A stretch of DNA of 64,000 nt from Buttiauxella ferragutiae (GTDB lineage: Bacteria > Pseudomonadota > Gammaproteobacteria > Enterobacterales > Enterobacteriaceae), in NCBI RefSeq assembly GCF_001654915.1, contig NZ_LXEQ01000044.1; one strand, 5' to 3'. A program made the translations under genes and the position numbers. Numbering within the stretch: the stretch's first letter is position 1; the number at the start of each line of letters is the position of its first letter. Below, one piece after another: positions 44,348 to 51,851 of this stretch. The notes under the pieces are model-generated. The model did not search any database and was not told where the DNA came from. It saw nothing but the letters and a program-made list of their open reading frames with translations.

Positions 44348-45766
44348 ATGATGAACGACTTCGACGCCATTGCCGAGCAACTCTCACAACAATCCCAACG
44401 CCTGCAACAACAGCAACTAGAAGAAGACTTTGCGCTAGTGAGCCGAATTCTGGAAATCTATGACCAGAAAACAGTGGCCCATCATTTGCGCCAGGTCAGC
44501 GGCGACTGGACACGTGAATCACTAAACCGTTGGTATAACCGTAAATCTTCGCCTCGCACGCTGACACCCGCAGAAAGCGCCATGCTGCAAAATATGTTGC
44601 CGCAGTTACCTGCACACCACGGGAAATACGCCTTTAAATTCGTCGATTTATTTGCCGGTATTGGCGGCATTCGTAGCGGGTTTGAAGCCATTGGCGGGCA
44701 ATGCGTTTTTACCAGCGAGTGGAATAAATACGCGGTGCGCACTTATAAAGCCAATTGGTACTGTTGCCCTGAAAATCATCAGTTCAATCAGGATATCCGC
44801 GATGTTACTCTCAGCCACCGTGTTGACGTCAGCGATGAACAGGCCACTGCACATATTCAGGCTATCATGCCGGATCACGACGTACTGTTGGCCGGTTTTC
44901 CATGCCAGCCCTTTTCCCTGGCAGGCGTGTCGAAGAAAAATGCTTTAGGCCGTGCTCATGGCTTTGCCTGTGAAACTCAGGGCACACTGTTTTTCGATGT
45001 CGCACGCATTATTGACGCGAAACGCCCAGCTATCTTTGTGCTGGAAAACGTGAAAAATCTAAAAAGCCACGATAAAGGCAACACCTTCCGTATCATCATG
45101 GAAACACTGGATAGCCTGGGTTATGAAGTCTCTGATGCCGCAATCATGGGGGCGGGTGACCCTAAAATTATCGATGGTAAAAACTTTCTTCCCCAACATC
45201 GCGAACGTATTGTGCTGGTCGGTTTCCGTCGTGATCTCAATGTGCATAAAGATTTTACACTGCGCAAACTCAGCGAATGTTATCCGCAACGCCGCCCGAC
45301 GTTTGGTGAATTGCTGGAACCCACTGTGGATGCGAAATATATTCTCACGCCAACACTCTGGAAGTACCTCTATAATTACGCGAAAAAACACCAGGCGAAG
45401 GGTAATGGTTTTGGCTACGGTCTGGTTGACCCTAATAACCCAGTGAGCGTGGCACGTACGTTATCCGCGCGTTATTACAAAGACGGGGCAGAAATCCTCG
45501 TGGATCGTGGTTGGGATAAATCGCTGGGAGAGGCAGATTTTGATAATGCGGAAAATCAGCAATGTCGCCCACGCCGTTTAACACCGCGTGAATGCGCGCG
45601 CTTAATGGGTTTTGAGGCAGTGCAGGGGAGTAAGTTCCGTATTCCAGTATCTGATACTCAGGCCTATCGGCAGTTTGGTAATTCAGTGGTGGTGCCTGCT
45701 TTTGCGGCGGTCGCTAAACTGCTTGAGCCAGTCATAAAGCTTGTCGTTACTGGTCAGGATAAATAA
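44348..45766 (+). CDS. dcm: Dcm, DNA cytosine-5 methyltransferase
   Basis: 472 residues, the same length as E. coli Dcm. An N-terminal region of about 90 residues, unlike E. coli's and glutamine-rich, is followed by the conserved C5-methyltransferase motifs: VDLFAGIGGIRSGFEAIGG (motif I), LLAGFPCQPFSLAG (motif IV) with the catalytic C186, VLENVKNLKSHD (motif VI), QHRERIVLVGFR (motif VIII) and RQFGNSVVVPAFAAV (motif X). The target domain is close to E. coli's (KHQAKGNGFGYGLV, TLSARYYKDGAEIL), so CCWGG is the expected site. ATG 44348 or 44351. No vsr repair gene overlaps or follows it, unlike E. coli. Confidence 0.95.
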   Translation: MMNDFDAIAEQLSQQSQRLQQQQLEEDFALVSRILEIYDQKTVAHHLRQVSGDWTRESLNRWYNRKSSPRTLTPAESAMLQNMLPQLPAHHGKYAFKFVDLFAGIGGIRSGFEAIGGQCVFTSEWNKYAVRTYKANWYCCPENHQFNQDIRDVTLSHRVDVSDEQATAHIQAIMPDHDVLLAGFPCQPFSLAGVSKKNALGRAHGFACETQGTLFFDVARIIDAKRPAIFVLENVKNLKSHDKGNTFRIIMETLDSLGYEVSDAAIMGAGDPKIIDGKNFLPQHRERIVLVGFRRDLNVHKDFTLRKLSECYPQRRPTFGELLEPTVDAKYILTPTLWKYLYNYAKKHQAKGNGFGYGLVDPNNPVSVARTLSARYYKDGAEILVDRGWDKSLGEADFDNAENQQCRPRRLTPRECARLMGFEAVQGSKFRIPVSDTQAYRQFGNSVVVPAFAAVAKLLEPVIKLVVTGQDK

Positions 45767-46148
45767 TCAGCCGTTGTCGGGTGGATTAGCGTCAGCGATA
45801 CCCACATCTATGTTGAGAAATCTATAAACCCGTATTCTGTTGGTGCGCCAGTACTAAGGCGCACCAACAACTTGAATCAGGAGATATTAATCAATGACAT
45901 TAATTATTTGTCATGAATGAATGCTGGCTTAATAAATAGTTAAGCTGTTTTTAATTTCTGTTCAAGGATTGCCTGCTTAGTAAATATAAGTGCAGGAGTG
46001 TTGATGGTAAGGGGGCATTTGGTGATGTATGAAATGAAGGTGATTTTTATAAACAGTTAATAACTCATTAAGTAGATGTGTTGTGTTTATCTCGCTTAGT
46101 ATGTGGATTACTAGTTGCTGCACTAATATCAAACGGTAAATTAACCAC
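45767..46148. other. Intergenic region between dcm and the T6SS
   Basis: 382 bases, AT-rich in its right half. Near 45776-45806 lies a degenerate REP-like unit (GTCGGGTGGATTAGCG...). The sigma-54-like site is at 46104-46119. No vsr frame or other gene is seen. Confidence 0.55.
46104..46119 (+). promoter_or_regulatory. Possible sigma-54 promoter of the T6SS operon
   Basis: TGGATTACTAGTTGCT has GG and GC ten bases apart and a good -12 half, but a weak -24 half. The predicted start point would be about 19 bases before tssB. Several T6SS operons are known to use sigma-54. Confidence 0.4.
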
Positions 46149-46637
46149 ATGAGTAACACTCAACATAAATTAAGTAAGTCTCGCCCCCCACGCGTGCAAA
46201 TAACCTATGATGTGGAAGTAGGTGGTGCACAAATCCAAAAAGAATTGCCTTTAGTCATCGGTGTTGTCGGTAGTTTTGCCAGTGACGAAGCACCGTTACG
46301 TGAACGCCGCTTCACTCATATCGATAAAGATAATTTTAATGATGTTATGGAAGGGATGAACCCCTCCGTTGACATGTTAATTGAAAGTGCTTTACCTCAA
46401 AAAGAAGGTCAACTGGCGGTTTCGCTTAAATTTAATTCTATTGATGATTTTTCTCCTGAAAATATCGCAATGCAGGTAGAGCCGTTACGTAAGCTTTTGG
46501 AAATGCGTGAGCAATTGAGTGACTTGCGCAACCGTACTGCCAGTAATGATCGCCTGAAAGAGCAATTGCTTGAATTAATACAGCAGCAAAATACGGCTTC
46601 TGGTGCAGTAACTTCTGACGAAGGAGAGGTAGAATGA
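46149..46637 (+). CDS. tssB: T6SS sheath subunit TssB (VipA)
   Basis: 162 residues. RVQITYDVEVGGAQIQKELP and LVIGVVGSFAS are the typical start of TssB, and FTHIDKDNFNDVMEGMNPSV followed by LAVSLKFNSIDDFSPENIAM completes the family pattern. It assembles with TssC into the contractile sheath in the cytosol. Its C-terminal tail is disordered and acidic. First gene of the cluster; it overlaps tssC by 4 bases (ATGA). The ribosome site is weak. Confidence 0.95.
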   Translation: MSNTQHKLSKSRPPRVQITYDVEVGGAQIQKELPLVIGVVGSFASDEAPLRERRFTHIDKDNFNDVMEGMNPSVDMLIESALPQKEGQLAVSLKFNSIDDFSPENIAMQVEPLRKLLEMREQLSDLRNRTASNDRLKEQLLELIQQQNTASGAVTSDEGEVE

Positions 46638-48112
46638 GTGATATTCAAGTCATCAATGCCGCAGAAGTTGCACAAACAAGCGATTTCCTCGATCAAATTA
46701 TTGATAATACTCAGGCGATTCGCCGTGAGTCAGATCGTAATAAAGTTAAGGTTCAGATGGACAACTTATTGTCTGAAGTTGCCTCTGGTGCTGTTGTTAT
46801 TTCCAGCGATTTAGTCGGCAGCATTGAAATGCGTATTGCCGCTATAGATGCACTGCTTTCCGCGCAGGTCAGTAATATTATTCAGGCTCCAGAATTCCAG
46901 AAAATGGAGTCTTCCTGGCGTGGTCTACACAAACTGGTACAAAGTAGCGTGACTGAAAACACCAAAGTGCGTGTTTTCAACTGTACTAAAAAAGAGCTGT
47001 TACGTGATTTCAAATCAGCTTCAGATTTTGATCAGTCGTCATTATTTAAAAGTATCTACGAAAGCGAATATGGCACCTTCGGTGGTGAACCGTATTCTGC
47101 ATTTGTCGGTGATTTTGAATTTGAGGCAATGCCAGAAGATATTCTGTTACTGGAGCAGATTTCTCATGTCGCAGCCGCTGCACATGCACCTTTCCTGACG
47201 GCCGCTAATCCGGGAATGTTCTCAATGGGCAGTTTCTCCGAGATGCCTCGTCCACGCGATCTCGGCAAATTGTTTGATACCTCAGATTATGCTCGCTGGA
47301 AGTCTTTCCGCCAGAGCGATGATTCCCGCTATGTTGGATTGACACTTCCGCGTGTTATCGGTCGTTTGCCTTATGGGGCGAAAACAGTTCCGGTAGAGAT
47401 GTTTAATTTCGAAGAAAAAGTTATCGAAAATAATGATGGCTCCAGCTATTTGTGGATCAATGCCGCTTATGAGTTAGCCGGTCGTATGGTGGAAGCCTTT
47501 GAAGAACATGGCTGGTGCGCAGCAATTCGTGGTGTAGAAGGCGGTGGGCTGGTGAAATCCCTGGCAACACATAGCTTTGTTTCACAAACCGGTGAAAAGG
47601 TGATGCAGTGCCCAACAGAAGTGGCTATTTCCGATCGCCGTGAGAAAGAACTCGCCGACCTTGGCTTTATTCCATTAGTTCATTGTAAGGGTACCGATTA
47701 CGCCGCATTCTTTGCGGTGCAATCAGTCAATAAACCCCGTAAATATGATTCTGAATTGGCTAATGCCAATGCCAAACTTTCAAGTCAGCTGCAATATATT
47801 ATGACGACATCGCGTTTTGCACATTATATGAAATCTATTGTGCGCGATAAAGTGGGTAGCTTTATGTCCAAATCCGAATGCCAGGATTTCCTGCAAACAT
47901 GGATTAACCAATATGTTGTCGGTTCCGATAATGTTGGTGCTCATATTAAAGCCAGCCATCCATTGCGTGAGGCAACAGTAGAGGTCGTTGATGTTCCTGG
48001 TAGCCCAGGAAGTTACCGCGCGGTGGCTTATCTTAAACCCCATTTTCAGCTGGAAGGACTCAGTATGTCACTGCGTCTGGTAGCAGAACTCCCTGCATCT
48101 ACAGGTGCATAA
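46634..48112 (+). CDS. tssC: T6SS sheath subunit TssC (VipB)
   Basis: 492 residues. Family motifs are clear: MESSWRGLHKLVQSSVTEN, YGTFGGEPYSAFVGDFEF, PRDLGKLFDTSDYARWKSFR and the ring-forming LIVTE-like RVIGRLPYGAKTVPVEMFNF. FSHYMK-like ARFAHYMKSIVRDKVGSFMS is in the C-terminal third. Together with TssB it forms the sheath protomers that contract to drive the needle. GGAG precedes the ATG. Confidence 0.96.
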   Translation: MSDIQVINAAEVAQTSDFLDQIIDNTQAIRRESDRNKVKVQMDNLLSEVASGAVVISSDLVGSIEMRIAAIDALLSAQVSNIIQAPEFQKMESSWRGLHKLVQSSVTENTKVRVFNCTKKELLRDFKSASDFDQSSLFKSIYESEYGTFGGEPYSAFVGDFEFEAMPEDILLLEQISHVAAAAHAPFLTAANPGMFSMGSFSEMPRPRDLGKLFDTSDYARWKSFRQSDDSRYVGLTLPRVIGRLPYGAKTVPVEMFNFEEKVIENNDGSSYLWINAAYELAGRMVEAFEEHGWCAAIRGVEGGGLVKSLATHSFVSQTGEKVMQCPTEVAISDRREKELADLGFIPLVHCKGTDYAAFFAVQSVNKPRKYDSELANANAKLSSQLQYIMTTSRFAHYMKSIVRDKVGSFMSKSECQDFLQTWINQYVVGSDNVGAHIKASHPLREATVEVVDVPGSPGSYRAVAYLKPHFQLEGLSMSLRLVAELPASTGA

Positions 48113-48137
48113 TCATTAGTTAAAAGGAAATATATCA

Positions 48138-48632
48138 ATGGCAAGTGCTGATAATCTATTCATGCAAATTGATGGTGTTAAAGGTTGTGTGAGTGATAAA
48201 AAATATGACGGTTGGATTTCAATCGGTCATGTTAATAATGGTGTTTATAGTACAGCTAAAATTAGCAATGGTTCAGGTCAGTTGAATAGCGATGGCGTTA
48301 ATTTTGATTCTGTTTCTTTCTCTAAAGAGCTAGATGCAACTTCAACTGATTTGGTTAATATGGTTGCCCAGGGCACCAATATTAAAAAAATCATTGTTGC
48401 GATGAACGTTAAAACTGACGACAAAGATAATGAAATGGTTCGCTGGACCTATGAAAACTGCATTCTGACCAGTCATAGTATCGGTGCGCAGAGTGCAGGG
48501 GATATTCCACAAGAAACTCTGAGCTTCGTATTTAGCAGCTTTAAATTTGAAACTCAGATGGTCGATCCTGGTGGTAAAACCAAGAAATATGGTCCAGTGG
48601 GTTGGAATATCACTGAAAATACCAAGCTGTAA
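48138..48632 (+). CDS. hcp: Hcp (TssD), T6SS tube protein
   Basis: 164 residues: ASADNLFMQIDGVKGCVSD, then DGWISIGHVNN, then DSVSFSKELDATSTDLVNMV, the characteristic Hcp beta-barrel. The C-terminal GPVGWNITENTKL is normal, so no toxin is fused. Hexameric rings of Hcp stack to form the inner tube and carry small effectors in the lumen. AAAGGAA precedes the ATG. A strong hairpin follows 7 bases after the stop, suggesting higher expression than the downstream genes. Confidence 0.95.
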   Translation: MASADNLFMQIDGVKGCVSDKKYDGWISIGHVNNGVYSTAKISNGSGQLNSDGVNFDSVSFSKELDATSTDLVNMVAQGTNIKKIIVAMNVKTDDKDNEMVRWTYENCILTSHSIGAQSAGDIPQETLSFVFSSFKFETQMVDPGGKTKKYGPVGWNITENTKL

Positions 48633-48639
48633 TAAATTA

Positions 48640-48666
48640 AACAGTGTGCAAAGCACACTGTTTTAC
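48640..48666 (+). terminator. Attenuator hairpin after hcp
   Basis: Ten-base arms AACAGTGTGC / GCACACTGTT with loop AAA, then TTA. The T-run is short (TTTT overlapping the stem base), so part of the transcription probably reads through to tssE. It may also shield the hcp transcript from 3' decay. Confidence 0.65.
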
Positions 48667-48678
48667 TGAGATGAAAAT

Positions 48679-49095
48679 ATGAACTCTTTACTACAGCGCC
48701 TGGCGGATGATAATCCGAATGATCAATATGACGATGCGGAGGGTGAAGACAAAAGCGATGTATTAGTTTCTGAAATACTGCTTCTTTTGTCTTCACGCCC
48801 TCTGAATTACCATGTTGAGAATATTCGATTAATTAATGAGTCAATCATTAATTATGGGGTCAGTGATGTGTTCACCAGCGATACCTCACGCCTTGAGAAA
48901 ATATCTATTATGCAGGAGCGAATTAAACTCGCATTACAACGATTCGAACCAAGGCTTAAAAGTATTAATGTTTATCCAGGTGAAACGCAGAAACATATCA
49001 ACTCCTTTGTTATTGAAGCAGAAGGTTTTTTAGGTAATGTCCGTTATCACCTCATGTGGGACGACGTGTTGAATCAGTTTTTCCTTCGGGATTAA
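48679..49095 (+). CDS. tssE: T6SS baseplate protein TssE (gp25-like)
   Basis: 138 residues with a single gp25/lysozyme-like domain: NYHVENIRLINESIINYGVS, then IKLALQRFEPRLKSINVYPG, then NVRYHLMWDDVLNQFFLRD. It forms the wedge of the baseplate that starts sheath polymerisation. GAGATGA lies before the ATG. It comes after the hcp hairpin and is followed by tssF after 12 bases. Confidence 0.9.
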   Translation: MNSLLQRLADDNPNDQYDDAEGEDKSDVLVSEILLLLSSRPLNYHVENIRLINESIINYGVSDVFTSDTSRLEKISIMQERIKLALQRFEPRLKSINVYPGETQKHINSFVIEAEGFLGNVRYHLMWDDVLNQFFLRD

Positions 49096-49107
49096 AGAGC
49101 ATTAATC

Positions 49108-50910
49108 ATGTTAGCTAATAAACTCATTTCATATTATCAAAAAGAACTTGGCTACCTTAAAATCCAGGGAAAAGCTTTTGCTCGTCATTTCCCTAAAGTT
49201 GCTCGCCGTTTAGGTATTTCTGAAGGAATGTCGGAAGATCCGCACATCGAAAGATTAATCGAATCTTTCGCGCTGGTGACTGCGCAAATCCAGCAGCGTC
49301 TTGATGAAGATATGCCTGAAGTGACCCACGCTTTGCTTAATGTGTTGGCTCCGCAATTGCTGAGGCCGTTTCCCTCAGTGTGTATCGTACAAATGTCTCC
49401 TGACGTCAAAGTCAGTGCGCTGACTTCTGGCAACTTAATCGAGGCCAAAACGTATTTATTCTCTCGTCATGGTGAGAATCAAAGTTGTCGTTTTCGCACC
49501 GTTTATCCAGTGATGATTCAACCGGTTAGTTTGACAAAAGCTCATCTGAATCTCGATGAGGTAACGCTATGCTGGAACCTCAATATAAAACTGACAACCT
49601 GGCCAGGTGCGACATTAAGCGCGAATTCTCTGCGTGTCCATCTGAGTGGCGCTAACAATATCGTTAACATTCTCTACACGCTGTTATGCAGTGAAGTGCT
49701 GTCGATTCATTTGCAGCAGGATGAACAGCGATATGAGCTTTCTGCCCAGCATATTTGTGGTATCGGTTTTGGTGAGAATCAAAATCTGCTCGCGGGTGAC
49801 TCGAGAATTTCAGCGACACATAGCCTGTTGCAGGATTATTTCTTCTTTCCTCAGAAATTTCATTTTATTGATATTCCGTTACCTGACGGTTTTGTCGCGG
49901 GCAGCAAAAGTGAATTTACCCTGAAAATAGCCTTCAACCGCTGCACGATTGCCAATCAGCTGGAAAAAATGGCGGCCATGGTCAACGAGAATTTATTTTT
50001 GTTGAACTGTACGCCAGCGATTAATTTGTTTGAGCATCGCGCTGAACCCATCACGCCAGACCATGAAATCGCGGAGTATCTGGTGATCCCTGATATTCGC
50101 TATCAGAACGCCATGGAAATCTGGTCAGTGGATAGCGTTTCGGCGATGCGTAAACAAGGTAATGAAACGCTTTCCCGCCCCATTTATCCATTATTTGGTT
50201 TAGACCATTCGGCACAAGATGGTGAACCCGGACTTTTTTGGCAATGCATGCACCGCGAAACTGACAGCAGCGAGGGAAGTGTCCCGGCGTTGTTTATCGC
50301 ATTTTCCGACCGCAGTGAGCAGCCTTTGACGCCAGGAAGTGACGTCGTCAGCCTGAATCTCACCTGCACGAATCGTGAACTTCCTTCGACGATGCGTAAC
50401 GGCGATCCAGACGGCGATTTTGAGTCGGAATTGCCGATTGCCGGGATGAAAATCACCGCATTAACGCGCCCGACTATTCCGGTCAGGCCGCCGTTAAAAC
50501 AGGCTGCACGCTGGCGTTTAATCTCGCAACTTTCGCTCAATCATATGCTGATCGGCGGGCCGGAAGGGGTACGCGTGCTCAAAGAGACGCTGGCGTTATA
50601 TAACTTTGTTGATAATCCAGGGATCGCCCGTCTGATCAATCTGCTGTTGCGCGTTGAGTCTGCCCCTGTCGTCGCAAGGTTAGTCCCGCAGGATCCGCAA
50701 TCCCTTTCACGCGGTATTGAGATATGCATTACGTTTGCCAGCGAAGCCAGCACCGAAGCGGAATACTTCCTGTTTTGCCGCTTTATCGATTGTTTTTTGG
50801 CGTTGTATGCACCGGTTAACAGCTTTACGCGTGTGGTCACGGCCATTGAATCCAAAGAGGAATCTCAGCGTGTCTGGCCGATTCGTGCGGGTCGCTTGTC
50901 ATGGCTCTGA
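49108..50910 (+). CDS. tssF: T6SS baseplate protein TssF
   Basis: 600 residues. The N-terminal YYQKELGYLKIQGKAFARHF and FPKVARRLGISEGMSEDPHI are family hallmarks, as is VERLIESFALVTAQIQQRLD. Later segments include LLRPFPSVCIVQ and the C-terminal RGIEICITFASEASTEAEYF. It assembles with TssG, TssK and TssE into the wedge complex around VgrG. Its stop overlaps the start of tssG by ten bases, so the two are translationally linked. Confidence 0.94.
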   Translation: MLANKLISYYQKELGYLKIQGKAFARHFPKVARRLGISEGMSEDPHIERLIESFALVTAQIQQRLDEDMPEVTHALLNVLAPQLLRPFPSVCIVQMSPDVKVSALTSGNLIEAKTYLFSRHGENQSCRFRTVYPVMIQPVSLTKAHLNLDEVTLCWNLNIKLTTWPGATLSANSLRVHLSGANNIVNILYTLLCSEVLSIHLQQDEQRYELSAQHICGIGFGENQNLLAGDSRISATHSLLQDYFFFPQKFHFIDIPLPDGFVAGSKSEFTLKIAFNRCTIANQLEKMAAMVNENLFLLNCTPAINLFEHRAEPITPDHEIAEYLVIPDIRYQNAMEIWSVDSVSAMRKQGNETLSRPIYPLFGLDHSAQDGEPGLFWQCMHRETDSSEGSVPALFIAFSDRSEQPLTPGSDVVSLNLTCTNRELPSTMRNGDPDGDFESELPIAGMKITALTRPTIPVRPPLKQAARWRLISQLSLNHMLIGGPEGVRVLKETLALYNFVDNPGIARLINLLLRVESAPVVARLVPQDPQSLSRGIEICITFASEASTEAEYFLFCRFIDCFLALYAPVNSFTRVVTAIESKEESQRVWPIRAGRLSWL

Positions 50911-51848
50911 ATATCTGTTTTAGCCCGCATAATTTTTTCCAGCAGGTGCGCATCATGCTGCGCCATCTGACGAAAAAACAGGGGCTTGAAAGCAAGCAAG
51001 CACTGGAAAATAACCTGCGTTTTATTTCCCCACTTTCGCTTGATACACCGTCAGGCGAAATCGGCGAGATTGAACAATTAGCTGAAAATCAGTGGCAGGT
51101 GGAGGTCGCGGCTTTTGGGTTAACCGGGGCGCTCGGCGCATTGCCGACGGTTTACACCGAATGGTTGATTGAACGCCATTACCGCTATGGCGATAAAACC
51201 GCTAAAGCGTTTCTCGATATTTTTAACCACCGCCTGCACACCCTGCGTTACCTCGCCTGGCAAAAGTACCACTACTACGCGATGGCCGAATTCTCGGCGA
51301 CGCTGCCTTTAAGCGACGCGGTTCAGGCGCTGGCGGGAGTGATGCAAAGCCCATCTTCTTTTCAGCAACTGCGGTATGCCGATTTGTTCGCCCATTCGGT
51401 TCGCTCGATGCTCAATTTAGAAACGTGGCTAAAACATAGCTTCTCCGTGCCAGCAAAAATCACCCCGTTTACCGGGGAATGGCGATCGATGGAACCGGCG
51501 TTGTGCTGCTGCCTTGGGCAACCGTCGCAAACGTTGGGTTCAGCACCGATGCTGGGGCGTGTCTACTGGGATCGGCAATCGCATTTTACCGTCTCTCTTG
51601 GGCCTGTGCCGTTGCGGGATGTCGGTCTGTTCCTGTCAAAAGGCAGACATTACAAAAATCTGTGGACTCATATTCGCGACTATGTAGGCGCAGGGCTGGA
51701 TTTTGATATCGACATCCTCATCCAAAATACCTCAAACGGCATGACTGAACTGGGGACGGGGCAAATTGGCCTGGATATTTGTCTTGGGCGCGCCTCTGAA
51801 GCGGGCCAGCACACCATTCGATTACCCGTCTATCGGGAAGGAAAATAA
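50901..51848 (+). CDS. tssG: T6SS baseplate protein TssG
   Basis: 315 residues. NFFQQVRIMLRHLTKKQGLE is the usual N-terminus. LTGALGALPTVYTEWLIERH holds the LGALP motif, AFLDIFNHRLHTLRYLAWQK follows, and the C-terminal PAKITPFTGEWRSMEPALCC and TQTLGSAPML-like LGSAPMLGRVYWD complete the family. It is the partner of TssF in the baseplate wedge. ATG 50901 overlaps tssF. Confidence 0.93.
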   Translation: MALNICFSPHNFFQQVRIMLRHLTKKQGLESKQALENNLRFISPLSLDTPSGEIGEIEQLAENQWQVEVAAFGLTGALGALPTVYTEWLIERHYRYGDKTAKAFLDIFNHRLHTLRYLAWQKYHYYAMAEFSATLPLSDAVQALAGVMQSPSSFQQLRYADLFAHSVRSMLNLETWLKHSFSVPAKITPFTGEWRSMEPALCCCLGQPSQTLGSAPMLGRVYWDRQSHFTVSLGPVPLRDVGLFLSKGRHYKNLWTHIRDYVGAGLDFDIDILIQNTSNGMTELGTGQIGLDICLGRASEAGQHTIRLPVYREGK

Positions 51849-51851
51849 GAC

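Noticed and set aside
45977..46159. 60-residue leftward frame before tssB
   Set aside because: Overlaps the promoter region and the tssB start; nothing like Vsr or any known family.
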